DNA from: Pseudomonas pisciculturae
Lineage (GTDB): Bacteria > Pseudomonadota > Gammaproteobacteria > Pseudomonadales > Pseudomonadaceae
Assembly (NCBI RefSeq): GCF_015461805.1
Contig: NZ_JACVZE010000003.1
Location: 1 to 64,000 of the forward strand
Reading direction: 5' to 3'
DNA length: 64,000 nucleotides
The notes beneath the pieces were generated by a model. The model was not told the origin of the DNA. It did not search any database and was given only the letters and a program-made list of their open reading frames with translations. Shown one piece after another: positions 25,468 to 34,152 of the stretch. Each line of letters starts with the position of its first letter. The stretch's first letter is position 1. A program made the translations under genes and the position numbers.

Positions 25468-26735
25468 GCAGCGAAAAACTCTTTGGCGGCCCGGCCCGCA
25501 ATGCCGTCGGCAACACCGACCACGATGGTCTGAAACTGGTGCTGCATCGCTACATCATTGATGCCATCGAAGAGTCGGGGCAGAACCTGCTCGAAGGCAC
25601 GCGCCAAACCCTGGCGCAGTTTGTCATCGACAAGGTGTCCGAATACATCATGCGCATGCGCCTGGCGATCTCGCGTTATGAGATGGAGCGCCTGGCCGAA
25701 GAGATCGTTGACGAACTCACCGGCTTCGGCCCGCTGGAAGTGCTGCTGCGCGACCCGGCGGTGACCGAGATTTTGGTCAACGGCCCGCATCGGGTGTTTG
25801 TCGAGCGTGATGGCCTGCTGCATCAAAGTGACCTGCGTTTTATCGATGACCACCATGTTGAGCGGGTAATGCAGCGCATCCTTGCGCCCTTGGGAAGGCG
25901 CCTGGATGAGTCTTCGCCGATGGTTGACGCGAGGCTGCCCGATGGCAGCCGGGTCAACGCCATCATTCCGCCGATTGCCCTGGACGGCCCGTGCCTGTCG
26001 ATTCGTAAGTTTCGCAAGGACATGCTCAAAAGCAGCGACCTGGTGGCGATGCAAACCATCGATCAAAGTATTTTTGAGTTCTTCCGGGAGGCCGTGGGCA
26101 AGCGCTGCAACATCCTGATCAGCGGCGGTACGGGTACGGGTAAAACCACCTTGCTGAATATTCTCAGCCAGTTGATCAACCCCCATGAACGGCTGGTGAC
26201 CATCGAAGACGTCGCCGAACTGCAACTGGGCCACCCCCACGTGGTGCGCCTGGAAACCCGCCCGCCCAATGCCGAAGGGCACGGCGAAGTGCGCTCCAGT
26301 GACTTGATCCGCAACGCCCTGCGGATGCGCCCAGACCGCATCATCCTCGGTGAGATTCGCGGCGTCGAAGTGCTCGACGTGATGACCGCGATGAACACCG
26401 GTCACGATGGCTCCATGAGCACCGTGCACGCCAACAACGCCCAGGATGCGCTGCTGCGTCTCGAAACCCTGGTGGGCCTGACCGGCCGCGTGATCGCTGA
26501 AAAAACCCTGCGCCAGATGATCTGCGCCGCCCTCGACGTGATCATCCAACTGACCCGTATGCCCGATGGCCGGCGCTGCGTCAGTGAGGTGGTGGAAGTA
26601 GTGGGCATCCGCGATGACGTGTATGTCACCAATACGTTGTTCCGTCTCGACCGACGTACCGGCTTCGGCTTCCTGCGCGAAGCGATCAACCCGGCCGGCG
26701 ACAAACTGCGCCGCGAGACGGCCTTGCCGCACTAG
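25464..26735 (+). CDS. tadA: Flp pilus motor ATPase TadA/CpaF
   Basis: A 423-residue secretion ATPase of the GspE/VirB11 superfamily. Walker A ISGGTGTGKTT has its lysine at 227. The Asp box (TIEDVAELQLGHPHVVRLET), Walker B (RIILGEIRG) and His box (GHDGSMSTVHANN) are all present. It powers extension, and probably retraction, of the Flp filament at the inner membrane with TadB and TadC. The open frame begins at 25434, but ATG at 25464 overlaps the tadZ stop and matches family N-termini. Confidence 0.95.
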   Translation: MSSEKLFGGPARNAVGNTDHDGLKLVLHRYIIDAIEESGQNLLEGTRQTLAQFVIDKVSEYIMRMRLAISRYEMERLAEEIVDELTGFGPLEVLLRDPAVTEILVNGPHRVFVERDGLLHQSDLRFIDDHHVERVMQRILAPLGRRLDESSPMVDARLPDGSRVNAIIPPIALDGPCLSIRKFRKDMLKSSDLVAMQTIDQSIFEFFREAVGKRCNILISGGTGTGKTTLLNILSQLINPHERLVTIEDVAELQLGHPHVVRLETRPPNAEGHGEVRSSDLIRNALRMRPDRIILGEIRGVEVLDVMTAMNTGHDGSMSTVHANNAQDALLRLETLVGLTGRVIAEKTLRQMICAALDVIIQLTRMPDGRRCVSEVVEVVGIRDDVYVTNTLFRLDRRTGFGFLREAINPAGDKLRRETALPH

Positions 26736-26748
26736 GGAGGACGCATTG

Positions 26749-27630
26749 ATGACCGGGCCTATCCTGCTGCTGATCTGCATCATTCTGATCGGCCTGTCGT
26801 TGCGGATGTTTCAATCCAGCGTGCGCCAAGCCAATACTCAACGTGTGCTCGAACGCCTCGGCGACGGCCAACCGGTGGCGCAAGAACTCAACAGCGCCTG
26901 GGCACCGCTGGAACGTATGTTTTTGCGCGCAGGCATGGGCAAGCCCACCGAGCACCTGGGCCTGTGGTTTGCCGGCTGGGCCGTGAGCGCCTTGCTCGGC
27001 TTTGTGCTGGGTGACTGGCTGGGGCTGCTGACCATGCTTGTGCTGCCGCCGTTGCTGTTGCGTGTGTACATCGGCTGGCGCTACCAACGCCGGGTGCAGC
27101 GGATGATCGAGCAATTGCCCCAATTACTGGACCACAGCGTGCGCAGCCTCAAGTCGGGCCGAACCCTGGCGGATGCGGTGCTCGGCGGCATCGAAACCGC
27201 TGAAGACCCACTCAAGCAGGCCATGAGCCGTATCCAGCGCAACGTGCAAATGGGCGTCAGCCTGCCGGAGTCCGCCAGTGACTTTGCCGAGTTTTATGAG
27301 CAGGACGAATTTCGCTTGTTTGCCTTGGGCCTGAAGGTCAACCACCGGTATGGCGGCAATGCCAGCGAGCTGCTGGAAAACCTGATCAAGATGATTCGCG
27401 AGCGCGAGCAAGGCGCCCGTCAACTCAAGGCCATGACCGGTGAAACCCGCATGACTGCCTACGTGCTGGCGGGTTTGCCGGTGCTGATGGTCGGCTACTT
27501 TCTAGCGGTCAACCCTGGCTACCTGATGACCATGTGGAACGACGGCACCGGGCGTTATCTGTTACTGGGCGCGCTGGGCATGGACCTCTCGGGTACCTGG
27601 CTGATGTGGCGCATGTTGCGGAGTATTTGA
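26749..27630 (+). CDS. tadB: Flp pilus inner-membrane platform protein TadB
   Basis: A 293-residue inner-membrane protein with a GspF-type domain in the second half (QLPQLLDHSVRSLKSGRTLA to EREQGARQLKAMTGETRM). Two hydrophobic hairpins flank it, near residues 60-110 and at the C-terminus. It is the platform on which TadA acts, paired with TadC. GGAGG precedes the ATG at 26749 at good distance. tadC begins one base after its stop. Confidence 0.9.
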   Translation: MTGPILLLICIILIGLSLRMFQSSVRQANTQRVLERLGDGQPVAQELNSAWAPLERMFLRAGMGKPTEHLGLWFAGWAVSALLGFVLGDWLGLLTMLVLPPLLLRVYIGWRYQRRVQRMIEQLPQLLDHSVRSLKSGRTLADAVLGGIETAEDPLKQAMSRIQRNVQMGVSLPESASDFAEFYEQDEFRLFALGLKVNHRYGGNASELLENLIKMIREREQGARQLKAMTGETRMTAYVLAGLPVLMVGYFLAVNPGYLMTMWNDGTGRYLLLGALGMDLSGTWLMWRMLRSI

Positions 27631-27631
27631 T

Positions 27632-28519
27632 ATGGCCCTGGTGATCTGCGCCTTTCTATTGCTGGCCGCCATCGCTTTGCTGGTGGACCAGGTGCTGCAA
27701 CGGCGACGCAATGTACGTGTGGTCACGCAGCGCTTGCAGGGCAACTTGGGCCGTGAGCGCAAACTGGGCAGTTTCATGCGCCAGCTGGGCGCCAGTTCGC
27801 TCGCCCAGCGCTCGGTCAGCCTGGACAACGAAACCCAGACACTGCTTAACCGGCTCGGCTGGAGAAAGGCCAACCAGCGCTCAATGTTCGCAGCCTTCCA
27901 GATCGGGTTGCCCATCGTACTGCTGGGCGTCACGTTGATCGGCCAGGAACTGATTTTCCCTGACAATGACGCGACTTGGGTTGCCCCTATCATTGCCCTG
28001 GGCATCGGTTACCTGGTACCCAAACGCGTGCTCGCCGCCGCCGCAAAAAACCGCCAGCAACGCATTGCCCGTGAGATCTCCACCTTTATCCCACTGCTGC
28101 GCATCCTGTTCGAATCAGGCATGGCCGTTGAACAATCGCTGCGGGTGATGAGTACTGAGGCCCAAGGACTGCTCCCCGATGTCACCCATGAGCTGCGCCT
28201 GATCCTGGCACGGGTCGACTCCGGCCTTGAGCTGAGCGAAGAGCTGGGCAAGACCGCCCGGCTGCTGGCGGTGGATGAGTTCACCGACACCACCATCATC
28301 CTCCAGCAATTGATCCACCAGGGCGGCGGCGCGATGAAATCGCTGCTGGCGCTCAAGCAACTGCTCGATGACCGGCGCCTGACTCGCCTGCAAGAGTTCA
28401 TCTCGAAGATGTCGGCGAAGATGTCGGTGGTGATGATGGTGTTTTTGTTTCCCGCTTTGCTGACTGTGCTGGGCGGCCCGGCGTTTATCGCCATCGCCCG
28501 TGCCCTGAACAACCTTTGA
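27632..28519 (+). CDS. tadC: Flp pilus inner-membrane platform protein TadC
   Basis: A 295-residue partner of TadB. It has an N-terminal membrane segment (LVICAFLLLAAIALLVDQVL), a central hydrophobic hairpin, a GspF-type domain (EISTFIPLLRILFESGMAVE to LIHQGGGAMKSLLALKQL) and a C-terminal membrane segment (VMMVFLFPALLTVLGG). It completes the inner-membrane platform of the Flp machine. It is adjacent to tadB with one intervening base and 10 bases before tadD. Confidence 0.9.
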   Translation: MALVICAFLLLAAIALLVDQVLQRRRNVRVVTQRLQGNLGRERKLGSFMRQLGASSLAQRSVSLDNETQTLLNRLGWRKANQRSMFAAFQIGLPIVLLGVTLIGQELIFPDNDATWVAPIIALGIGYLVPKRVLAAAAKNRQQRIAREISTFIPLLRILFESGMAVEQSLRVMSTEAQGLLPDVTHELRLILARVDSGLELSEELGKTARLLAVDEFTDTTIILQQLIHQGGGAMKSLLALKQLLDDRRLTRLQEFISKMSAKMSVVMMVFLFPALLTVLGGPAFIAIARALNNL

Positions 28520-28529
28520 GGAACGCTGG

Positions 28530-29255
28530 ATGAAAGTACTGACTGCCACCTTGAGCCTGATGTTGCTGGCCGGCTGCGCCAGCAATGGTCAAACACCCTG
28601 GTCTGCATTGATGACCCCCGGCAGTTGCTCCAAGCCCAGCTCCGACCAGCAGTTGTCGCTGAGCCTGGCCGATGACATGGCCAACGAAGGCAAGCTGCAT
28701 GCAAGCCTGGCCAACCTGCAAAGCCTGCCCGACAGCCTGCCCCAGGTGCGCCAGCGCAAAGCACGCGCCTATCGCTTGCTGGGGCGCAGCGAGGCCGAGC
28801 CGTTGTACCGCAGCTTGCTGGGCACCTGCCTGGCGGCCGACGGTGAACACGGCTTGGGGCAGCTCGCTTCGGCCAGGGGTGATAACGCCCAGGCCACAAC
28901 CCACCTGCAACGCGCCGCGCGGCTGGCGCCGACCGACGAAAAAATCCGCAACGACCTGGGGGTGGTGTACCTCGACCAACTGCGCCTGGAAGAAGCACGC
29001 TTTGAATTCATGACGGCCATCGAACTCAAGCAGACCGACCCATTGGCCGCCGTCAACCTGGTGACCTTATTGATCTACCAGGACAACTGGGGGCAGGCAG
29101 CGCAGTTGGTCAGCCAGCTCGGCCTGAGCCCCGAGCAAGTTACCCAAGCCCAGGCCCGGGCCCAACGGCTCAAGGCCTCAAGCACCGCGCCCGCACGCAC
29201 GCGCAAGGATCAAGTGGCAGTGGTTGGCGATACTGCGCCGGCTACCGCGAAATAG
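28530..29255 (+). CDS. tadD: Flp pilus assembly lipoprotein TadD (TPR)
   Basis: A 241-residue lipoprotein with lipobox LMLLAGC (Cys16). Tetratricopeptide repeats follow: HGLGQLASARGDNAQATTHL, IRNDLGVVYLDQLRLEEARF, and a further one. By analogy with PilF it should help the secretin RcpA reach or assemble in the outer membrane. A basic tail (STAPARTRKDQ) ends it. GAGGA lies before its ATG. Confidence 0.88.
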   Translation: MKVLTATLSLMLLAGCASNGQTPWSALMTPGSCSKPSSDQQLSLSLADDMANEGKLHASLANLQSLPDSLPQVRQRKARAYRLLGRSEAEPLYRSLLGTCLAADGEHGLGQLASARGDNAQATTHLQRAARLAPTDEKIRNDLGVVYLDQLRLEEARFEFMTAIELKQTDPLAAVNLVTLLIYQDNWGQAAQLVSQLGLSPEQVTQAQARAQRLKASSTAPARTRKDQVAVVGDTAPATAK

Positions 29256-29264
29256 GAGTTGATG

Positions 29265-29531
29265 ATGAAAGCCCACTACCTCGTCGGTCTGGCCCTGCTG
29301 CCCCTGATAGCTCACGGGATCGAGTCTGGCCCTTCGTCCCCGCAACAGGCCGAGACAGAAAACTGGATGGCCTTGCAGCTCAGTGGCCGAGTGGCCTCGC
29401 CCATCGTGCAAAAGACCTCCCCCGCCGAACGCGAACAGGCCCTTCAGCGCTGGCTGGACAGCAACAAGCATCCGATTCCGGAATATTTTGAGCAGAAGCA
29501 GGGCGGGACTTCACAGGGCGGGAGCAAATGA
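29265..29531 (+). CDS. Small exported protein at the end of the tad operon (DUF3613-like)
   Basis: An 88-residue protein with a signal peptide (MKAHYLVGLALLPLIAHG). The mature part is polar and contains NWMALQLSGRVASP and the conserved-looking EREQALQRWLDSNKHPIPEY. I associate this with DUF3613, small proteins found in Pseudomonas tad loci; the assignment is from memory. AGGAG is followed by two in-frame ATGs at 29262 and 29265; the second has the better spacing. It is 9 bases after tadD, so it belongs to the same operon. Function is unknown. Confidence 0.72.
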   Translation: MKAHYLVGLALLPLIAHGIESGPSSPQQAETENWMALQLSGRVASPIVQKTSPAEREQALQRWLDSNKHPIPEYFEQKQGGTSQGGSK

Positions 29532-29547
29532 CCCCCGCCCGCAAGGG

Positions 29548-30336
29548 TCAGTGCGCGGTCACACGCTGGCGCATCGCCGAATTGCTCGGCGAGAGCGCCA
29601 ACGCGAGTTGCGTACGGTTATGCATATGAGTGAGGCGCAGTACCTGTGAAACATAGAGCTTGACCGTGTTTTCGGTAATCCCCAGTTCACAAGCGATCTG
29701 GTAATTGGTCTGCCCCTTGCCCACCAGGCGCGCCACGTCCATCTGCCGCGGCGACAGCTGGGTGAAGATCGTCGGCAGTTCAAGCGACGCGGCGTCGTCG
29801 GCTGCACGCTCGCCGTCGATGTCTACAACGGCCACCGGGCTGCGGCGCACTTTATCGAGGTCTTGATACAGGTCGTCAATCGACTCGGAAAGGTACTGCA
29901 ACTTCTGGTTCAGATGCCCCAGGTGCAGCTCCTTTTGCCGCTCTTGCAGCGCGACTTCCTGGCGTTGCAGGCCTTCGAGCAATTCGTCGAGGTTGATCGG
30001 TTTCTGGTAGTAATCCGAAATGCCCGCTCGCAGCGCCTTGATCACGTCTTGCTTGTCGGCCTGGCCGGTCAGCATGATCGCTTCGAATGCCCGTTGGCGC
30101 CCCGCAACACGTTGCATGGCCTGCACCAGCTCGATGCCATCCATATCCGGCATATGCAGGTCACACAGCACCAGCCCGATCTCTGCATCCTCGCCAAAGC
30201 GCCGAAGCGCCTGTTGGCTAGACTCACAGGGAACGCAGCGATAGCCGCTGCTTTCGATAAATTCGCAGAGCTCTTCCACGATCAGCGGCTGATCGTCGAC
30301 CACGAGCACCTTAATTGCAGAGGTAAGCTTGTTCAC
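29548..30336 (-). CDS. pprB: Two-component response regulator PprB (LuxR output)
   Basis: A 262-residue response regulator. The receiver (1-125) has acidic Asp14-Asp15, phosphorylation Asp59 (LCDLHMPDMDG), switch Thr in MLTGQAD and Lys in YYQKPI. A coiled linker (QEVALQERQKELHLGHLNQK) leads to a LuxR helix-turn-helix at about 192-245 (LSPRQMDVARLVGKGQTNYQ). In P. aeruginosa PprB activates the Tad pilus and other adhesion genes. The start is GTG with GGAG at good spacing. It is convergent to the tad operon with 16 bases between and lies downstream of fppA. Confidence 0.92.
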   Translation of the reverse strand: MNKLTSAIKVLVVDDQPLIVEELCEFIESSGYRCVPCESSQQALRRFGEDAEIGLVLCDLHMPDMDGIELVQAMQRVAGRQRAFEAIMLTGQADKQDVIKALRAGISDYYQKPINLDELLEGLQRQEVALQERQKELHLGHLNQKLQYLSESIDDLYQDLDKVRRSPVAVVDIDGERAADDAASLELPTIFTQLSPRQMDVARLVGKGQTNYQIACELGITENTVKLYVSQVLRLTHMHNRTQLALALSPSNSAMRQRVTAH

Positions 30337-30412
30337 GCGCTACTCCATGCCTGGCAAGCCAATGAGGTTGACCTATCCTTTTTGACGACAAATCCTACGC
30401 ACTTACTTAATA

Positions 30413-30453
30413 AAACTAGCTCTACTTTCCGACTATGTACATAGCAGTAGAGC
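30413..30453 (-). terminator. Probable terminator between fppA and pprB
   Basis: On the reverse strand GCTCTACT (30453-30446) pairs with AGTAGAGC (30426-30419), with an inner CTATGTACATAG palindrome (30433-30444). A T-rich TAGTTTTATT follows. It would stop most fppA transcripts and leave pprB to its own promoter in the remaining 76 bases. Confidence 0.5.
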
Positions 30454-30463
30454 GGCCGTGCGA

Positions 30464-30913
30464 CTAATGGATCCAAAGCCAGTACAGCGCAAAGCCTGTC
30501 AAAACAAACGGTGCAAATGGCTGTTTTATTGACGCGCCCGTTGCGGGTACCCAGGCAAACCGGCTAAACCCTTGAACTATAAGCCACCACCCTCCCAGGG
30601 CCAGTCCCGCGCCCACCAGTGTGACCAGCAAACCCTCGACGCCAGAGGCCAATGCCAACGCCGCCAACAGCTTCACATCGCCCGCGCCGAAATGGCCGAG
30701 CGCGTAACCCGGCAGCGTCAGCAATAGCACCAGCCCAAATGCCCAGGCGGCATCGCTGGCGGGGAACCCTAGCCAGCTCACACCGACCCAGAGCAGGTAA
30801 ATCAAGGCCAGCAGGCCCACCCCCAGGGTCAGCCCATTGGCAATTTGCCGCTCACGCAGATCCTGGATCGCACACAGCGCCAGCCACACCACTACTACCC
30901 AGCCCTGGATCAC
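30464..30913 (-). CDS. fppA: Prepilin peptidase FppA (A24 aspartic protease)
   Basis: A 149-residue polytopic inner-membrane protease with four to five membrane segments. The catalytic aspartates are Asp18 (AIQDLRER) and Asp79 in the GAGD motif (76-79). It is the small CpaA/TadV type without the N-terminal methylase domain of PilD. It cleaves Flp, and probably the TadE/F-like pseudopilin. The start is a GTG at 30913 with AAAGGG a little far upstream. It is divergent from the tadE/F-like gene with 72 bases between. Confidence 0.92.
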   Translation of the reverse strand: MIQGWVVVVWLALCAIQDLRERQIANGLTLGVGLLALIYLLWVGVSWLGFPASDAAWAFGLVLLLTLPGYALGHFGAGDVKLLAALALASGVEGLLVTLVGAGLALGGWWLIVQGFSRFAWVPATGASIKQPFAPFVLTGFALYWLWIH

Positions 30914-30985
30914 TTAAAAAACATCCCTTTTCGGCAAATGATTCTATGCTGATATCAAGCAGTAGCCGTCAGGGTAGACGCAGTC

Positions 30986-31423
30986 ATGACATCGGGCCTC
31001 CCTAAATCGCAAAAAGGTGCCGCGGCGATCGAATTCGCCTTGGTATTCGTGATTTTTTTTGCCGTGCTCTACGGACTGATCAGCTATAGCTTGCCGTTGC
31101 TGCTGATGCAGTCGTTCAACCAGGCAGCCGCCGACGGTGTGCGCCGCAGTGTCGCGCTCGACCCCGCCACCACAGGCTACCCGGCCCTGGTCATCCAGCG
31201 CGCCAAAGCCACCGTGCTGTTGCAACTGAACTGGATACCCGCCCAATTCAAGTTTCTGCCCGAACACGTGACCGCCACCTACGACGGCACCACGCTGACC
31301 GTAAAAATCAACTACCCATCCGCCAACCTCAATGCAGTGCTACCCGCGTTGGTGCTTCCGGGCATTGGCAAAGTACCTAACCTGCCGGCCAATCTCACTG
31401 CACAGTCGAGCCTGCAATTTTGA
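30986..31423 (+). CDS. tadF: TadE/TadF-like pseudopilin of the Flp machine
   Basis: A 145-residue protein with a prepilin-like N-terminus: KGAAAIEFALVFVIFFAVLY, where cleavage after Gly11 would leave Glu at +5. The rest is a periplasmic domain ending SSLQF. TadE and TadF are minor pseudopilins matured by the same peptidase as Flp. Position beside fppA and pprA matches the gene called tadF in P. aeruginosa, so that name is used with reserve. The ribosome site is weak. pprA follows 14 bases after the stop. Confidence 0.82.
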   Translation: MTSGLPKSQKGAAAIEFALVFVIFFAVLYGLISYSLPLLLMQSFNQAAADGVRRSVALDPATTGYPALVIQRAKATVLLQLNWIPAQFKFLPEHVTATYDGTTLTVKINYPSANLNAVLPALVLPGIGKVPNLPANLTAQSSLQF

Positions 31424-31437
31424 CCCTGGGGAACAAC

Positions 31438-34152
31438 ATGCTCGAACGCTTGCTGGGGCAACACGTGACGCTGCCACTGGACACCCCGCCCCTGCCAATA
31501 GCCGGGCTGCAACTGCAACTGGATGACCACGGCCATGTACTGAACATTGCCGGCACCCTGCGTGCGCAGTTGGCGCCATTGCACGGTGCAGAGGCCCCAC
31601 CGACCCTGCGCGCACTGCTCTGCGCCCAAAGCGCCCTGAGCATCGAGGGCCAGCCCGCCGATTGGTCACGGCATAGCCTCGATCTGGATTTCCAGGGTGT
31701 CGGCGGTCGCGTGCTGCACACCCGTGGCGGCGTAGAGCGCAACGACGCTGGCTGGCTGTTGCGGCTGCTCGACATCGGCGACCTGTTGGCCGACCGACAA
31801 CACACGCAACAGCGCGAGTTCACCCACCAGTTGGCGTTCCAGATCAGCCATCAACTGCGCATCTGCACCCTCGGCCGCTTGCGCGACGTGTTCGACGAAC
31901 ACCTGGGCAGCGTTGCCGAGCATTGGCACATCCCATGCTTGGCCATGGCCTTGCGCGACGCCGACGGGCAAGGCTGGCGCATCTACGCGCAGTACACGGC
32001 GCACGATGCCCCCGCCCTGTGGCAAACCGGCCAGCACCTGGGCAACAGCCTTGCGCACCTGAGCGCGCCGGTGAGGCTCGATATCCACCACGGCCACAGC
32101 GACCACCCACAATTAAACAGCCTGTTCGGTAGCAGCAGCGCGTTTCTGGTGCCCTACCATGATGACCACGAGGTGGCCGCCTGGCTGCTGTGCGGTGTCT
32201 ATACCAATCATGCGCAAACCCCCGACAGCGACTGGCTGAACCTGACCGCCGCACTGGCAGCGCCCCTGCTCGCCCGCTTGCAGGAGCAACGCCATCAACA
32301 ACACCAGGACCGGGACGATGCCTTGCAGGGCCTGCTGGGCACCGGTTGGTGGGAACTGCTGCCCGCGTCCGGCGAGATCCAGCTTTCACCGCAACTGTTG
32401 CACGGCCTGACGCAGGAAGACGGCTTGCCGCGCCTGAGCATGGACAGCTGGCTGGAGCTGATCCACCCGGCCGACCGCCAGGAACTCGACAGTCGCCTGC
32501 AAGACCTGCTGACCCTGGGCAAACCGCTGCTCACCAGCGTGCGCCTGCAACGCACCGACACCGACCAGACCCCACTGTGGTATCGCGTACAAGGCCAACA
32601 GTTGGGGGCTGGAAACAAGCGACGCTGGATCGGCGTCATGCTCGACATCAGCGACATCAAGAACCAACAACTGCAAGCCGCCGCCGCCCATGCGCGCCTG
32701 GATAACCTGATCGCCAGCTCGCCGGCGGTGATCTACGTGCAGCGCTACGTCAGCGGCGCGCTGCACCCGGTGTATTTCAGCGACAGCCTGTTGCCACTGC
32801 TGGGCTGGACTCTGGCCGAATGCAACCACGACAACCTTCCCGCGCTCATCCACCCCCAAGACCGCGACCTGTATTTCGAACGTACCCGCCAGTTGCTGCG
32901 CGAAGGCACTGCCCGCAGTCGCTACCGAGTGCGGGATAAACAGGGCAATTACCACTGGTTGCTGGACGAAGCCAAATTGCTGCGTGACGACCTCGGCCTG
33001 CCGGTGGAAGCGGTCGGCCTCTGGCTCGACGTCACCGAAGCCACGCTGGCGGCCGAACAGGTCAAGCAAAGCGAAGAACGCTATCGCATCTTGGTGGAAG
33101 ACTCGCCGGCGATGATCTGCCGCTACCGCCCGGACCTTACACTGACCTTCGGCAACACCCCGCTGGCCAACTACCTGGAGTGCGCGCCCGCGCAGTTGCC
33201 CGGGCTGAACCTGGGGGATTGGCTGTCGGACGAACAGCAGCACGCCTTCGTGCAGCGCATCAGCCGCCTGACCCCGGAGTTTCCGGTCAGCACCGCCGAG
33301 ATCAGCCTGCAACTGCCCGGCCGCGAGCACGCTTGGTGGGTGTGGTCGGACCGCGGTGTATTTGACGAGCAGGGCCGTCTGCTGGAAGTGCAGGCCGTGG
33401 GCCGCGACAACACCGAAGTACGGCGCTCCCAGCAACAACTGACCCAAAGCGCAAAAATGGCCACCCTCGGCGAGATGGCCACCGGCCTGGCCCACGAGAT
33501 CAACCAGCCGCTGAACGTCATGCGCATGGCCATTACCAACGTGCTCAAGCGCTTGAGCAATGGCGATGTGCAAGTGGACTACCTCACGGAAAAACTCCAG
33601 CGCATCGACGCCCAGGTGCATCGCGCCGCTCGGGTGGTCGACCACATGCGTGTGTTTGGCCGCCGCTCGGAAATCGAGCAACAACCCTTCGACCCTGCAC
33701 AGGCACTGGAGGGCACGCTGTCACTGCTCAGCGAAGGCCTGCGCGGCAAAGGCGTGGATGTGCGCCACACCCCGGCGGGCGTCGCGGTACAGGTCAATGG
33801 CTACGCCGACCAGTTGGAGCAGGTGTTGATCAACCTGATGGTCAACGCCCGTGACGCGCTGTTAAGCCAACGTGAAAAACAGCCAGACCTTCACCCCTGG
33901 ATCGCCGTGCACACCGAGCACGACAGCCGCCACGTGCGCATCTGGGTCGAAGACAACGGCGGCGGCATCGACCCGCGCCTGCTGGAACGGATTTTCGAGC
34001 CGTTCTTCACCACCAAACCGATTGGCGTGGGCACCGGCCTTGGGCTGTCAGTGAGCTACGGAATCATCGAAAACATGGGCGGGCGCCTGAGCGTCACCAA
34101 CGGCAACGAAGGCGCCCGGTTTTGCGTGGAGTTGCCGCTGGCCCAGGCTTAG
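31438..34152 (+). CDS. pprA: PAS-domain sensor histidine kinase PprA
   Basis: A 904-residue kinase with no obvious transmembrane segment. The N-terminal 300 residues are sensory without a clear signature. Several PAS/PAC units follow (for example [14 protein letters not shown] and [14 protein letters not shown]). The H-box [16 protein letters not shown] has its phosphohistidine at 686. The N-box ([12 protein letters not shown]) and G-boxes ([19 protein letters not shown]) complete the ATPase domain. It is the cognate kinase of PprB by gene context. ATG at 31438 has GGGGA in front. Its stop overlaps that of the convergent tadG by three bases. Confidence 0.88.
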   Translation: MLERLLGQHVTLPLDTPPLPIAGLQLQLDDHGHVLNIAGTLRAQLAPLHGAEAPPTLRALLCAQSALSIEGQPADWSRHSLDLDFQGVGGRVLHTRGGVERNDAGWLLRLLDIGDLLADRQHTQQREFTHQLAFQISHQLRICTLGRLRDVFDEHLGSVAEHWHIPCLAMALRDADGQGWRIYAQYTAHDAPALWQTGQHLGNSLAHLSAPVRLDIHHGHSDHPQLNSLFGSSSAFLVPYHDDHEVAAWLLCGVYTNHAQTPDSDWLNLTAALAAPLLARLQEQRHQQHQDRDDALQGLLGTGWWELLPASGEIQLSPQLLHGLTQEDGLPRLSMDSWLELIHPADRQELDSRLQDLLTLGKPLLTSVRLQRTDTDQTPLWYRVQGQQLGAGNKRRWIGVMLDISDIKNQQLQAAAAHARLDNLIASSPAVIYVQRYVSGALHPVYFSDSLLPLLGWTLAECNHDNLPALIHPQDRDLYFERTRQLLREGTARSRYRVRDKQGNYHWLLDEAKLLRDDLGLPVEAVGLWLDVTEATLAAEQVKQSEERYRILVEDSPAMICRYRPDLTLTFGNTPLANYLECAPAQLPGLNLGDWLSDEQQHAFVQRISRLTPEFPVSTAEISLQLPGREHAWWVWSDRGVFDEQGRLLEVQAVGRDNTEVRRSQQQLTQSAKMATLGEMATGLAHEINQPLNVMRMAITNVLKRLSNGDVQVDYLTEKLQRIDAQVHRAARVVDHMRVFGRRSEIEQQPFDPAQALEGTLSLLSEGLRGKGVDVRHTPAGVAVQVNGYADQLEQVLINLMVNARDALLSQREKQPDLHPWIAVHTEHDSRHVRIWVEDNGGGIDPRLLERIFEPFFTTKPIGVGTGLGLSVSYGIIENMGGRLSVTNGNEGARFCVELPLAQA

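Noticed and set aside
25212..26783. A 523-codon antisense frame over tadZ/tadA
   Set aside because: The sense strand encodes canonical TadA motifs; the antisense product is low-complexity and has no ribosome site.
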